Notes: generated by a model not told the origin, from the letters alone. A stretch of DNA of 64,000 bases from Flavobacterium tiangeerense (GCF_007830355.1 NZ_VLKO01000004.1:1-64000), one strand, 5' to 3'. Numbered from the stretch's first letter, positions 51,442 through 60,845 are shown. Program-made: numbers and translations.

Positions 51442-51456
51442 CGACAGTAATTGACG
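51442..51456. promoter_or_regulatory. Palindrome II, CGACA-GTAAT-TGACG
   Basis: Same layout as palindrome I with one mismatch, 44 bp away centre to centre. It ends 12 bp before the -7 box of the WYL gene, so it would cover the -33 region, consistent with autoregulation. Confidence 0.55.
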
Positions 51457-51467
51457 CTTTTCTTTTC

Positions 51468-51475
51468 TATTTTTG
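51468..51475 (+). promoter_or_regulatory. -7 element of the WYL regulator gene
   Basis: TATTTTTG, a perfect TAnnTTTG match, 16 bp before the start codon. Confidence 0.6.
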
Positions 51476-51491
51476 AATAATTAAAAACAGC

Positions 51492-52409
51492 ATGAAAAAA
51501 GACAATAAAAAGCATCTGAATTCAACACAAGTTTATCGCACTAAAATTTTGGTGGAACTTTTAAAAAAAAATCTATCTGTGCATCGTGATGTACTTATAA
51601 AAGAAATATCTGCAAAGGATCTTAGGAATATATCTGTACGTACAATACAACGATATGTAAAAGATTTAAATGAGGATTATGGGATTGTCATTACCTTTAA
51701 TAAAGGCAATAAACACTATTATTTAAACGAGGAAAAATCGGTTAATATTGAGTCCTTTTTAAGTCACATTGAGATTTTATCAACAGCTGAACTTATAAAG
51801 TCTAGTTTTAACGAAACAAATAACGCATTAGCCTTTATTGAATTTGAAAATAATGCGTCTATGTCATCAATTTTAAATTTTAAAATTATTTTAGAAGCCA
51901 TTCACCAAGCATTACCTATTACTTTTGAACACTATAGTTTTTACCATTTAAAAGAGGAAGAATACACTTTAAAACCTTACTTCTTGAAACAATACCAAAA
52001 CCGCTGGTATGTTATTGGCGAAACTGAAAAAGGATATCGTACTTTTGGAATTGACAGAATAGAAAATATTAGTGTTGGTACTAAAAAGTTCAAATCAAAA
52101 ACCATAGAAGCCAAAGACAAGTTTAGTCATGTTATAGGTTTAAATTATGTTGATCATAAATTACAAATTGTAAAACTTTCATTTGATATTTCTCAGAAAC
52201 CTTATCTTGTTTCGCTTCCTATGCATCGCACTCAAAAAGAAATTAACCTAGAAAACGAGAAGACTTTTGATATTGAAATGATTATTCACCCTAATTTCGA
52301 ATTTAGCCAACAGATTTTGAAGTATGGAAGTTTAGTTAAAGTTTTGGAGCCCGAATGGTTGGTGAATGAAATTAAGGAGGAGTTGAGAAAGGGGTTTGAG
52401 GGGTATTGA
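51492..52409 (+). CDS. WYL-domain transcriptional regulator
   Basis: 305 residues. N-terminal helix-turn-helix at about 8-70 (ILVELLKKNLSVHRDVLIKEI, ISVRTIQRYVKDLNEDYGI). WYL domain at about 135-210 with RWYVIGETEKGYRTFGIDRIENI, the defining W-Y-L-type core and the RxFxxDRI strand. A WCX-like C-terminal part follows (HPNFEFSQQILKYGSLVKVLEPEWLVNEIKEEL). WYL proteins sense nucleic acids or small ligands and often control DNA-damage or defence genes. Two matching palindromes lie upstream. Probable targets are its own gene and the divergent small membrane protein genes. Confidence 0.92.
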   Translation: MKKDNKKHLNSTQVYRTKILVELLKKNLSVHRDVLIKEISAKDLRNISVRTIQRYVKDLNEDYGIVITFNKGNKHYYLNEEKSVNIESFLSHIEILSTAELIKSSFNETNNALAFIEFENNASMSSILNFKIILEAIHQALPITFEHYSFYHLKEEEYTLKPYFLKQYQNRWYVIGETEKGYRTFGIDRIENISVGTKKFKSKTIEAKDKFSHVIGLNYVDHKLQIVKLSFDISQKPYLVSLPMHRTQKEINLENEKTFDIEMIIHPNFEFSQQILKYGSLVKVLEPEWLVNEIKEELRKGFEGY

Positions 52410-52427
52410 ATGACACATAAAATTAAC

Positions 52428-52472
52428 AAGTGCTTCAACTTATTGAATAGAAGTTGAAACACTCGTTTTTTA
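52428..52472 (+). terminator. Intrinsic terminator of the WYL gene
   Basis: AAGTGCTTCAACTT pairs with AAGTTGAAACACTCGT with one mismatch, around a 9-nt loop, followed by TTTTTT on the plus strand. Confidence 0.75.
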
Positions 52473-52512
52473 ATTCACCCAATCTATTTACCAAAATGTA
52501 GCTAAAGTAATT

Positions 52513-53580
52513 TTATACTTTGGCTGGCTCTTTCTCTTTTTTGTACATTTCGTATTTTTCATTAAATATTTTACCAACCTCTCCTAAATCGAGAGCCATT
52601 CCGCTTTTGTAGTAGGCATTGCTTGCCCATCCAAAAGCATATGTCAGTGAAGCTGCAATTGAGGCTGCAATTGCCATGGTTGCAACTTCTAAAAGCTGTG
52701 CACCCGGAATCCAACCTACGGCTTTTAGTGTAGTTATTCCCCATCTAACAACTTGTTTACCAATACTTCCTGTTACAGTTGACGCAACAAGGCTCATTAT
52801 ATCTTCTTTTGTAGGCTTAATATCATAAATATATGCAATTTTAAATGCAAGTCCAGTTTGTAATGCTGACAATGCTATTATGTCAGAACCAGGAATAGGT
52901 AATGCTCCAATTCCAAAAGCGGCAGCAGTTGCTGCATTAATCCACTTTTTTACTGACTGCTCTTTAAATTTAGAAATTTTTAAAAACATTAAATCTTTAC
53001 CATTAGCTTCTAGAATTTTGACAATTTCGTTATTTAAATTCTGAATACCTTCTCCTGTTTTAGATGAAATTGGAATTGGAAAAATACCAAGCTCCTCTTT
53101 TATCTGATTTATTACCTCGGTAACTTCATTTTGCTCTAAAGAGTCAATTTTGTTCAAAACAACTAATGTTTGTTTACCCAAAGCGGCGATTTCTTCAAAA
53201 GCTTTCTTTTCGTGTTTGGTTATACCAACTCCTGCGTTTAAAAAGTATAAAATTATATCAGCGCTATTTGCTACAAAATCAGAAGCTTTTTTACTTATAT
53301 CAGCATCAATATCAAATAATCCAGGAGTGTCAGCTACAAAGACTCCTTTATTTAATTCATAAAGTGAAACTTCCTTAGTCCAACCTGAACGAGCTTTTAC
53401 TTCTGTATAGTCAATACCTGTAAGAGTATTAATTGTTTTTGATTTCCCGGCATTTACGCTACCAATAAGGCTAATAATTAATTTTTGGTTACTAATGTTT
53501 TCAAATTCAGTATGCGTTTCATCATATGATCTTTTGAAAGCATCTTCGTAACTTTTTTGGTCAAATTCGTTGTTTTCCAT
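52513..53580 (-). CDS. Era/dynamin-like GTPase with hydrophobic C-terminal domain
   Basis: 355 residues. G1 GSVNAGKS (about 40-47), G3 DTPGLFD, G4 NKID and G5 ISSKTGEG are intact. The C-terminal half (about 205-345) has hydrophobic helices (WINAATAAAFGIGALPIPGSDIIALSALQTG, VGWIPGAQLLEVATMAIAASIAASLTYAFGW, given as regions) and the PIPGSD motif seen in DUF697-type GTPases. This suggests a membrane-associated GTPase. The biological role is not known. It is monocistronic and on the opposite strand to the WYL gene. Confidence 0.85.
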   Translation of the reverse strand: MENNEFDQKSYEDAFKRSYDETHTEFENISNQKLIISLIGSVNAGKSKTINTLTGIDYTEVKARSGWTKEVSLYELNKGVFVADTPGLFDIDADISKKASDFVANSADIILYFLNAGVGITKHEKKAFEEIAALGKQTLVVLNKIDSLEQNEVTEVINQIKEELGIFPIPISSKTGEGIQNLNNEIVKILEANGKDLMFLKISKFKEQSVKKWINAATAAAFGIGALPIPGSDIIALSALQTGLAFKIAYIYDIKPTKEDIMSLVASTVTGSIGKQVVRWGITTLKAVGWIPGAQLLEVATMAIAASIAASLTYAFGWASNAYYKSGMALDLGEVGKIFNEKYEMYKKEKEPAKV

Positions 53581-53790
53581 TTTAAAAATGTTTTATTGGT
53601 TTTTATAAAAGTTTATTATGCTGCGCGTTTAAAAAAATTACATTAATCCTAAATAATCTCAAAAATTAATAAAAGCACACTTTAGCTTAAGTAATTTTTC
53701 ACTCTTCTATTCTTACATCTTTTTTTTTCTATCAATTATTTAAAGACCAAATCTACCCTTCCAAAACGTCAATTTTTGTCGCTCTATTTT

Positions 53791-54225
53791 TTATTTCATT
53801 AAACTGTTAACCATTCGCTCAATACCTTCATCTGCAATTTTTAAATTTGAAAGAGTCAATTTCAAGTTGATATTGTGTTTCGTAATATTATTTGATTTTG
53901 TCATCCAATCCTCCATAAGTTGTTTTAGTTTTGATTGGTTAATTGTTCTCAGAGTTACCGAAACATTCTCGGGACAATTCACCACTAATGCAATTTGTTC
54001 ATCTGTCAAGATATGTTTGAATTTGGAATGTAACATTTCAGAAGAACGTATGTGTTCATAGTCATATCTTTCGCCGCCTCTTAAAATTTGTCCAGTGTAG
54101 CAATCGGTATAAAGTGCTATTCCATCACTTCCTCTAATTAATGCTTCTTTTTGCATAGCTTTTTTCCTTGTTGCAAAAATTTTGTCAATTGCTATTCTGC
54201 TGTAAGGTCTTTTTGGATCGATCAT
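53791..54225 (-). CDS. HNH-nuclease-like hypothetical protein
   Basis: 144 residues. The central part reads TGQILRGGERYDYEHI with Glu57-His58, then PENV (Asn87) and NQSK (Asn96, Lys99). This spacing matches the E-H, N, N-x2-K pattern of HNH endonucleases. There is no CxxC zinc knuckle; single Cys at 42 and 84 may contribute. The C-terminus is helical (LKLTLSNLKIADEGIERMVNSLMK). Nuclease activity is an inference from the motif. It starts 26 bp after the zinc-ribbon gene and is likely cotranscribed. Confidence 0.6.
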   Translation of the reverse strand: MIDPKRPYSRIAIDKIFATRKKAMQKEALIRGSDGIALYTDCYTGQILRGGERYDYEHIRSSEMLHSKFKHILTDEQIALVVNCPENVSVTLRTINQSKLKQLMEDWMTKSNNITKHNINLKLTLSNLKIADEGIERMVNSLMK

Positions 54226-54251
54226 TTTGAAATCTACTTATTAACCTTTAT

Positions 54252-54503
54252 TTACAATGCTGGTGAATGTTTTCCTTTGCTTGATCCGTTTGGATGTCTT
54301 GAACAGGAATTAGCAGTTAAACTTGATATACTACTTGATGATGAACCGCAGTATTTGCAGCTGTATTTTGATTTTTCGGAACCTTCATAAAGCGTATGTT
54401 TTCCCTTGCTTGGTCCAAGAGGGTGACGCGGACAGGAGTTAGTGGTTAAACTCGAAATACTAGAACTTTTCGATCCGCAATTGGCACAATAAAAATTTGA
54501 CAT
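54252..54503 (-). CDS. Tandem zinc-ribbon repeat protein
   Basis: 83 residues made of two nearly identical units 43 residues apart. Unit 1: Cys6, Cys9, Cys24, His27 (and His36). Unit 2: Cys49, Cys52, Cys67, His70 (and His79). Both share CxxCGSxSSSISSL, then NSCxRHPxGxSKGKH. The Cys/His spacing implies one zinc per unit. I recall the motif in other bacterial hypothetical proteins but no named function. It precedes the HNH-like gene on the same strand. Confidence 0.75.
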   Translation of the reverse strand: MSNFYCANCGSKSSSISSLTTNSCPRHPLGPSKGKHTLYEGSEKSKYSCKYCGSSSSSISSLTANSCSRHPNGSSKGKHSPAL

Positions 54504-54549
54504 ATTTTGGTGTTGATTTATGGTTATCAGTCAAAACTAAAAAACTTAA

Positions 54550-54585
54550 AACAACAAAAAACCCCGAAATTATAAATCGGGGTTT
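54550..54585 (-). terminator. Intrinsic terminator of the LytS/LytTR operon
   Basis: AAACCCCGA and TCGGGGTTT around a 9-nt loop, with a T-rich tail on the minus strand, 44 bp past the kinase stop. Confidence 0.8.
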
Positions 54586-54628
54586 CTAGGCTATAAAATG
54601 GGTAATCTGTGTTATGATTTTTTTTCAG

Positions 54629-57610
54629 CTACATAATTAATCGGATAATTACTGTAGTTCCTGTTTCCAAAAAAGTAATTTCGATAGGATTTATATTGCT
54701 AGGTTGCATAATTTGAAGGCGCTTTTTGGCAATGGCAATGCCTTTTGAACTGTGGGTGTTTATATTCTTGGTTATGCCTTTCCCGTTATCTAAAATTTGG
54801 ATTTGAAGCAGCTGATCAACCGTGATTGTAAAATAAATTGTGAAAGAAGGGTGAGGAGATTCTTCATTAAAAGCATGCTTAAAAATATTTTCAACAAAAG
54901 GCTGTAATAACATTGTAGGTATTTCTATTTGATACCTGTCGATGCTTTCATCCACTTCAATTGCAAATTGAATACGGTTGTCAAATCGTTTGTTTTCTAT
55001 AGCAATGTAGGTCTCTAAATATTTAATTTCATCAGCAATTGTTATGGTTTGGTAGGTAGAATTGTCTAATGTTTGGCGCATCAAACTGGCTACTTCGCTG
55101 ATATAAATTGTAGAATTTAGTTTGTCATTGTTAAAAACAAAACCTTGAATGGTTTGTAAAGCATTGAATGTAAAATGCGGATTCATCTGACTTAATAAGG
55201 CTTCTAGTTTTGCCTTAGCAAGTTGATTTTCGGTTGCTGCTTTTTGTTGGGCTCGTTTTTTTATTCTGAAAATTAATAGCGTTGCTCCTAGAATGATAAG
55301 AATTCCGATTACACAATAAAACAGTCCTGTTTTCCAAAATGGAGGTTCAATGATAATTTTTAAAACACTAAAACGCATTGTTTTTCCGGCATGTAAATCT
55401 AAAACTTCAATTTCTAGATTGTAGGTGTCATTTGGTAAATAAGACAAATAAACGAATGGCTTTTCTGTATAAGGACTCCATCGATTTGTTTTTTTTAAGC
55501 GGTATCTAAACTTTAATTTGTTTGGGAACGAATGTCCTTTTGGTACAAAGTCTAATGCTATTGTATTGTGTTCATAATCTGTAACTAATTGATTGGATTG
55601 ATACGAAAACCAACGGTAATTTTTTGGATCAATAGGAACCGAATTAATGGCAATTGAACTGATTTTGATATCGGTAACCGAATTTTTAGTTGCTGTAATT
55701 TTGTTTAAATCGATAGTGTAAAAACCTTTCTTAGTGCCAAGCCACAATTGATTTTCAATAATACTTGAACTAGTTATGACGGCATCTTTCAGACCTTGTT
55801 CCTTATCAAATAACTGTATTACTCCATTATGATAGCAGTTTATTCCTTTTTCGGTACCTATAAAAATATAGTCTTGGTAACTTTCTAGAAACGTGATTGT
55901 AGTACCGATCAACTGATTTTTTGGAATTGTTTTTAGTATTTTAAAAGATTTGGTGTTATCAATTACATAAACAGCACCAAATTCTGATGCAATAATCAAG
56001 TTTTCTTGCTTGTTTTGGGTAATAAATTTGAGTTTGCTTCCCTTCCAAATACCTTCTTTTAGTAGCGATTTGAAAACTTTATTTTCATAAACAAACAATC
56101 CTTGGAACACTGAAATGAGGTAGCTTTTGTCTTTTGAATTTAAAATTCCAACTACGTCCAAAGGGGTATTCGTATTAAATTCCGAGTAGTGTTTGACTTT
56201 TAAATTAGTAAGATCATCATATACCCGAACGCCCGCGTAGGGAATCGTTTCTATAAATTGGTGATCATAGGTAAACCCAATTTTATAACTGTGAATGGGT
56301 ACGTAATTGATTAATTCACCATTTAAGCTAATCTCAAATAGGCCAATGTTGCTGCTGATCCAAAACGATTTTTGATGTTTTATAATTTCGTAAAATTCGA
56401 TTTGGTTTGCGGGTATTTTATAATTTAATTCATAATAACCGTCAGCATGTGAAGGCAGTTTTTGTTTTGAATTTTTAATGTACGCTAGTTCTGCATTTTT
56501 AAAATCAGTTAATGAAACTGATGTGGTAATGGTATTGTCTTTTTCTAAAAAGGAGACTCCATCCTGATGCAGTATTACTTTTTTTGCTCCGATGGTGGTA
56601 AAATCCACTATCGATTTATTTTCAAATGGGTTGTAGTTAATGGTTTTATCGAGTTGAATTTCGTATATTCCTTTGTCTTTTGAACCTACGTAAAGAATGT
56701 TTTTTTTACGAGCGTGCACCACATTCAATAAATTTTTAGAATCAATTCCGTACAATTCCGAAATGTTTTTCATCTGGTTATTTGCAATTGCATACAAACC
56801 ACCACTGTTGTCAAACACACCCCAAGCAGCCGCGTAAAGATTACGATCACTATCTGCACTGAAGTCCCAAAAAGTAGATTGCCCAAGAGATTTTGAAATT
56901 GGCTGATTTTGTATTAACTTGTCCATTGGAAAGGATTGTAGGAATCCTTTGTTGGCGCTGAATAAAGTTCCTTCAAATAATCCCAAACTGTAGGCATATT
57001 TAAACTGATTTACTGGTACAATTTCTGGTTTGTTTTTATTAGTTACAATTTTAAAAAGACCTTCGTTAGCCGTTGAAAAAAACACTTCATTTTTATAAAC
57101 TACAAAATCCGTAACAATAAACACTCCAAAATGAGGTATAATTCCTTTTGGAACTACTACCGCGTTAGTCTTAAGATCAATAATGGCAACTCCTAGTTCT
57201 GTACCTACATAAATTTTGTCGTTATAAGCTAATACTTTTCGAGTTCGTAAAGATGGTAAGCCTCTTTGTTTGTTAAAAACAGTAAATTGTAAACCATCAT
57301 ATTTGTACACACCACCCCCATAACTAGCAAACCATAAGTTGCCATTGTGATCTTGAGCGATGTCCCAGCAACTGTTATTTTTTATTGTTTTTGGTAAAAT
57401 TAGATTTGAAAAGGCTCCATTTTCCAACTTTGAAATTCCATTTTCGGTACCGATCCATAGGTCTTCATTTTTATCTAAAAACAATGCCCGTACTGCATTA
57501 TTAGGTAATCCATTTGAAGTAGTATAATTTATTGATGGCTTGTATTGAGCTGAACAATAAAAACCATAAAAACACACAAGAAAAAGTAAAACTCTAGTTG
57601 GCAAGTGCAT
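54629..57610 (-). CDS. Two-component sensor: beta-propeller, Y_Y_Y and LytS-type histidine kinase
   Basis: 993 residues. Signal peptide (MHLPTRVLL to YCSAQ), then a periplasmic propeller of regulator repeats (NGLPNNAVRALFLDKNEDLWIGT, NLWFASYGGGVYKYDG, QLWLGTKKGFYTIDL) up to about 640. A Y_Y_Y domain lies at about 655-740 (NKLKFRYRLKKTNRWSPYTEKP), one transmembrane helix at about 752-772, and a His_kinase domain at about 785-993 with MNPHFTFNALQTIQGF (phospho-His) and an ATPase part ending ILDNGKGITKN and SSKGIAIAKKRL. It senses an extracytoplasmic ligand and phosphorylates the LytTR regulator. The gene overlaps its regulator by 17 bp. Confidence 0.94.
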   Translation of the reverse strand: MHLPTRVLLFLVCFYGFYCSAQYKPSINYTTSNGLPNNAVRALFLDKNEDLWIGTENGISKLENGAFSNLILPKTIKNNSCWDIAQDHNGNLWFASYGGGVYKYDGLQFTVFNKQRGLPSLRTRKVLAYNDKIYVGTELGVAIIDLKTNAVVVPKGIIPHFGVFIVTDFVVYKNEVFFSTANEGLFKIVTNKNKPEIVPVNQFKYAYSLGLFEGTLFSANKGFLQSFPMDKLIQNQPISKSLGQSTFWDFSADSDRNLYAAAWGVFDNSGGLYAIANNQMKNISELYGIDSKNLLNVVHARKKNILYVGSKDKGIYEIQLDKTINYNPFENKSIVDFTTIGAKKVILHQDGVSFLEKDNTITTSVSLTDFKNAELAYIKNSKQKLPSHADGYYELNYKIPANQIEFYEIIKHQKSFWISSNIGLFEISLNGELINYVPIHSYKIGFTYDHQFIETIPYAGVRVYDDLTNLKVKHYSEFNTNTPLDVVGILNSKDKSYLISVFQGLFVYENKVFKSLLKEGIWKGSKLKFITQNKQENLIIASEFGAVYVIDNTKSFKILKTIPKNQLIGTTITFLESYQDYIFIGTEKGINCYHNGVIQLFDKEQGLKDAVITSSSIIENQLWLGTKKGFYTIDLNKITATKNSVTDIKISSIAINSVPIDPKNYRWFSYQSNQLVTDYEHNTIALDFVPKGHSFPNKLKFRYRLKKTNRWSPYTEKPFVYLSYLPNDTYNLEIEVLDLHAGKTMRFSVLKIIIEPPFWKTGLFYCVIGILIILGATLLIFRIKKRAQQKAATENQLAKAKLEALLSQMNPHFTFNALQTIQGFVFNNDKLNSTIYISEVASLMRQTLDNSTYQTITIADEIKYLETYIAIENKRFDNRIQFAIEVDESIDRYQIEIPTMLLQPFVENIFKHAFNEESPHPSFTIYFTITVDQLLQIQILDNGKGITKNINTHSSKGIAIAKKRLQIMQPSNINPIEITFLETGTTVIIRLIM

Positions 57611-58343
57611 CTATAAGTTTAGTTTTGTTATAATAAGCATCTGAAACTTTAATGTTGGAACCATTTGACATTTTTAAAGTATACGTTTTACTGTTAAAAG
57701 AAGCTATCTTTTTCTTATTTATAATGGCGCTACTACTTACTTTAATAAATCTACTTTCTTGTAGTAATAACATCACATCCTTCAAGTATTTATGAATTAC
57801 GATAGTATCATTAGTTGTTACAATTGTACATTTACCAGTTCCATTTTGTGATTGAAAACTTATAATTTCAGTTGTGTCAACTACTGTAAAACCGTCATTG
57901 GAAGGGAATAAAATGGTACTATTTTCACCATTCAAATTATTCTTTAATATCTCGTTCCTATTGATAGAGTTTGCCAAAGCGGTTTTAGTCTCGAATCGTT
58001 CAATAATGGCTTTGATGTTTAATGGATTTATAGGTTTCATTAAATAATTCATGGCACTTATCTCAATAGCTTTTGTATATTCGTTGGCATGTCCAGTAAC
58101 AAATACGACTTCAAAAGGCAGTACATCAAAATTGTTAATCAATTCAAACCCATTTTTTTCTGGCATATCGATATCTAAAAATACTAAATCTGGCTTGTGG
58201 GTTTTGATGGCCATCAATGCGGAATCAACGGAAGGACAAAGGGCTGCAATTTGAATAACTCCATTACTATACGATTCACAAAAACTTTGAATGAGTTCTC
58301 TCGATTTTTGGTGATCATCAACGATGATTGCTTTTATTGACAT
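57594..58343 (-). CDS. LytTR-family response regulator
   Basis: 249 residues. Receiver domain (about 1-120) with IIVDDHQKS, LVFLDIDMPEKNGFEL (phospho-Asp) and YLMKPINP. LytTR DNA-binding domain at about 145-245 with TTEIISFQSQNGTGKCTIVTTND and SRFIKVSSSAIINKKKIASFN. First gene of the operon with the propeller sensor kinase. The regulon is not visible here. Confidence 0.94.
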   Translation of the reverse strand: MSIKAIIVDDHQKSRELIQSFCESYSNGVIQIAALCPSVDSALMAIKTHKPDLVFLDIDMPEKNGFELINNFDVLPFEVVFVTGHANEYTKAIEISAMNYLMKPINPLNIKAIIERFETKTALANSINRNEILKNNLNGENSTILFPSNDGFTVVDTTEIISFQSQNGTGKCTIVTTNDTIVIHKYLKDVMLLLQESRFIKVSSSAIINKKKIASFNSKTYTLKMSNGSNIKVSDAYYNKTKLIDALAN

Positions 58344-58519
58344 AGAATAGAAAAAGTAATGAATTAGTATTTGTTAAAAGAATAGTGAAATGTATTACTT
58401 TTTTGGTAAAAAAACTAATTTTGTCAATGGGATTTATACTTTTAATGCAATACTTAATTATAAAGATTATTGTAATTTCGAATCTACTTTAAAGCATTCA
58501 TCTTAATAACAAACAACTT

Positions 58520-59437
58520 ATGAAACAAAGAATTGGAATTTTAGGAATTGGTGGAGTAGGAGGATATTTTGGTGGATTATTAGCAAAGGCTTACTTAGAC
58601 TCAGATACAATCGAAATTGTATTTATTGCCCGTGGTAATACTCAAAATACCATAGCGCAAAATGGATTAAAAATAAGTACCGATACCACTGAAAGTAATG
58701 TGTTCCCTAATTTGGTTTCCAATGATCCAGCAGAGATTGGAACTCTAGATGTCCTTATTTGTGCTACAAAAACCTATGATATTGAAAACAGTTTGATGTC
58801 GATAAAAGATTGTATTACCTCTGACACTATTATTCTGCCATTATATAATGGTGTTGATGGAACGGAGCGGATTCAAACATTATTTCCTGAAAATACAATT
58901 TTGAAAGCTTGTGTTTATATTGTTTCTATGATTACCGCTCCTGGAAATATTAAGAAAATTGGTTCTTATGAAAAATTATTTTTTGGTTCTACAACAGTAC
59001 CAATTTCAAAATTAGAAAGATTACAATCTATTTTTACAAATGCAAAAATCGAAAGCTATCTTGTAGAAAATATCGAGGAAACGGTTTGGGAAAAATTTAT
59101 TTTCATCTCCGCTTTGGCCTCTGCAACTTCCTATTTGAATCAAAATATTGGCGGTATTTTAAATAATCCTACCAATAAAGAACTCTATATTACATTGTTA
59201 AAGGAAATTTCGGCTGTTGCTTTGGCAAAAGGGATCAACTTACCCATGGATATTGTTGCTCAAACCATAACAAAACTAGAAAAATCGCCGCAAGACAATA
59301 CTTCATCCATGCACAGAGATGTTTTAGCTGGAAATACTACAGAAGTGAAATCACTTACAGAATATGTTGTTACTGAAGGATTAAAATACGGGGTTCTTAC
59401 GCCTAAGTATCAGCAAATTTTAAAGAAATTGACTTAA
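58520..59437 (+). CDS. panE: 2-Dehydropantoate 2-reductase family protein
   Basis: 305 residues. N-terminal Rossmann NADPH motif GILGIGGVGGYFGG, then CATKTYD and NGVDG, and the C-terminal helical domain with ENIEETVWEKFIFISALAS (catalytic Lys region) and SSMHRDVLAGNTTEVKSLT (Ser/Asp substrate region). PanE makes pantoate for coenzyme A. Bacteroidota often have several paralogues of this family, so other 2-oxoacids are possible substrates. It stands alone and converges with rsmD. Confidence 0.88.
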   Translation: MKQRIGILGIGGVGGYFGGLLAKAYLDSDTIEIVFIARGNTQNTIAQNGLKISTDTTESNVFPNLVSNDPAEIGTLDVLICATKTYDIENSLMSIKDCITSDTIILPLYNGVDGTERIQTLFPENTILKACVYIVSMITAPGNIKKIGSYEKLFFGSTTVPISKLERLQSIFTNAKIESYLVENIEETVWEKFIFISALASATSYLNQNIGGILNNPTNKELYITLLKEISAVALAKGINLPMDIVAQTITKLEKSPQDNTSSMHRDVLAGNTTEVKSLTEYVVTEGLKYGVLTPKYQQILKKLT

Positions 59438-59448
59438 AACACTACTAT

Positions 59449-60042
59449 TTACTCTTCTTCTTGATTCAAAGAAATTACTTTAGTATCATCATCATCATCT
59501 TGGCTTTCAATTTCGAAAAAACTGAAAATAGATCCTCCGTAACTTTTTTGAAAAGAAAAATGCATCATATGATCGAGTTTTGTGTATTTAGAGTGTTCAA
59601 TAACCATCATTCCATCTTGGTTGAGTAAATCTTTTTCAAAAACCAACATTACAATTCTTTCAAACGTTTTTTGGTCTAAACCATATGGAGGGTCTGCAAA
59701 AATGATATCATAGGATGTCTTGCATTTTTCCAAATAAGCAAACACATCACTTTTTGTAGCGGCTATATTAAAATCGTATTCAGAGGCTACTTGTTTGATG
59801 AATTTTACGCAACCAAAATCACCATCAACAGAAGTTATTGGCGTGCTACCGCGAGAAGCAAATTCATAGCTAATGTTTCCTGTCCCTGCGAATAAATCTA
59901 ATATTTTGAGGTCTTCAAAACTGAAATGATTGTTTAAAACATTGAATAGCGCCTCTTTAGACATGTCTGTTGTAGGTCGAACAGGTAAGCCTTTTGGAGG
60001 TGAAATTCTTCTTCCTTTATATTTTCCGGATATGATTCTCAT
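59449..60042 (-). CDS. rsmD: 16S rRNA (guanine(966)-N2)-methyltransferase
   Basis: 197 residues. It methylates G966 of 16S rRNA in the 30S subunit. Motifs: RIISGKYKGRRISPPKGLPVRPTTDMSKEALFN (family beginning), DLFAGTGNISYEFASRG (SAM site) and IIFADPPYGLD (catalytic DPPY). The acidic C-terminal tail (SQDDDDDTK) is an extension. Overlaps the DUF3822 gene by 4 bp (ATGA), a pairing I recall as conserved in Bacteroidota. Confidence 0.95.
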   Translation of the reverse strand: MRIISGKYKGRRISPPKGLPVRPTTDMSKEALFNVLNNHFSFEDLKILDLFAGTGNISYEFASRGSTPITSVDGDFGCVKFIKQVASEYDFNIAATKSDVFAYLEKCKTSYDIIFADPPYGLDQKTFERIVMLVFEKDLLNQDGMMVIEHSKYTKLDHMMHFSFQKSYGGSIFSFFEIESQDDDDDTKVISLNQEEE

Positions 60043-60845
60043 GAGTTAAAAAGTATGTAATGGGCTCTGTTTTCGGCAACAGAAAAATAATTATTCCAAC
60101 GTAAATCTTCCACGTCAATGAGAGATACATTTCGAATGTATTTGTAAACAATTGTGTAAAAATCACTTTCTACATCTATTTTTCCAATAAATTCTAATGC
60201 AAAATATTCAGGATTCATTCCTAACTGTTCTGCAGTAAAAAGAATATAATAAATTAAATCCTCGGGGGTTTTGTAATCAAAAGAATTGAAAAATATAAGT
60301 TTTTGATTTTCTATAACTACTATTTCAAAATGACCCGTATTAAGATGAACAAACATTTTTTTACGGAGCTTGTCTTTTGTTAATTCTAATAATTTTGAAA
60401 CTAAAATACTGTGTGCATGCTTGTATGTAAAGGAACCAAAATGATCTATAAAAAAATTATTAATATTCACATAAGGGATATAAACTGTATTCATTTGGTG
60501 GTTCTCTAATGTGTCAAAAGCAAAAAAATCAGTTTCAAAAACCTTAGTATTGTATTGCAAGTAACTACCTAGTGCTTCTTCATCAAAAAATAGAGTAGGG
60601 ACAAATGTTGCTAAATTATTATTGTGTACAACAAGAATTTCGTCATATTTTTGAGATAATTCCGAATGGTTTTTAAAAGCATTTGCAAATAAATCTTCAA
60701 TTTTTGTTGTCTTTGGAAAAGCATCAAAATATACCTCATTAAACGAAGAAACCGTATCATTCAAGGTGTCAAAACAACAAAAAGAAAGTCCAGTCAAGGA
60801 AACTTGAATAGATAATTTTTTATAATTTTTTTCGATTACATCCAT
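60039..60845 (-). CDS. DUF3822 family protein
   Basis: 268 residues with no signal peptide. The segments SIQVSLTGLSFCCFDTLNDTV, YIPYVNINNFFIDHFGSFTYKHAHSIL and LIFFNSFDYKTPEDLIYYILFTAEQLGMNPE fit DUF3822, a Bacteroidota family with an actin/RNase-H-like (ASKHA) fold. It is coupled to rsmD by a 4-bp overlap. Function unknown. Confidence 0.9.
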   Translation of the reverse strand: MDVIEKNYKKLSIQVSLTGLSFCCFDTLNDTVSSFNEVYFDAFPKTTKIEDLFANAFKNHSELSQKYDEILVVHNNNLATFVPTLFFDEEALGSYLQYNTKVFETDFFAFDTLENHQMNTVYIPYVNINNFFIDHFGSFTYKHAHSILVSKLLELTKDKLRKKMFVHLNTGHFEIVVIENQKLIFFNSFDYKTPEDLIYYILFTAEQLGMNPEYFALEFIGKIDVESDFYTIVYKYIRNVSLIDVEDLRWNNYFSVAENRAHYILFNS

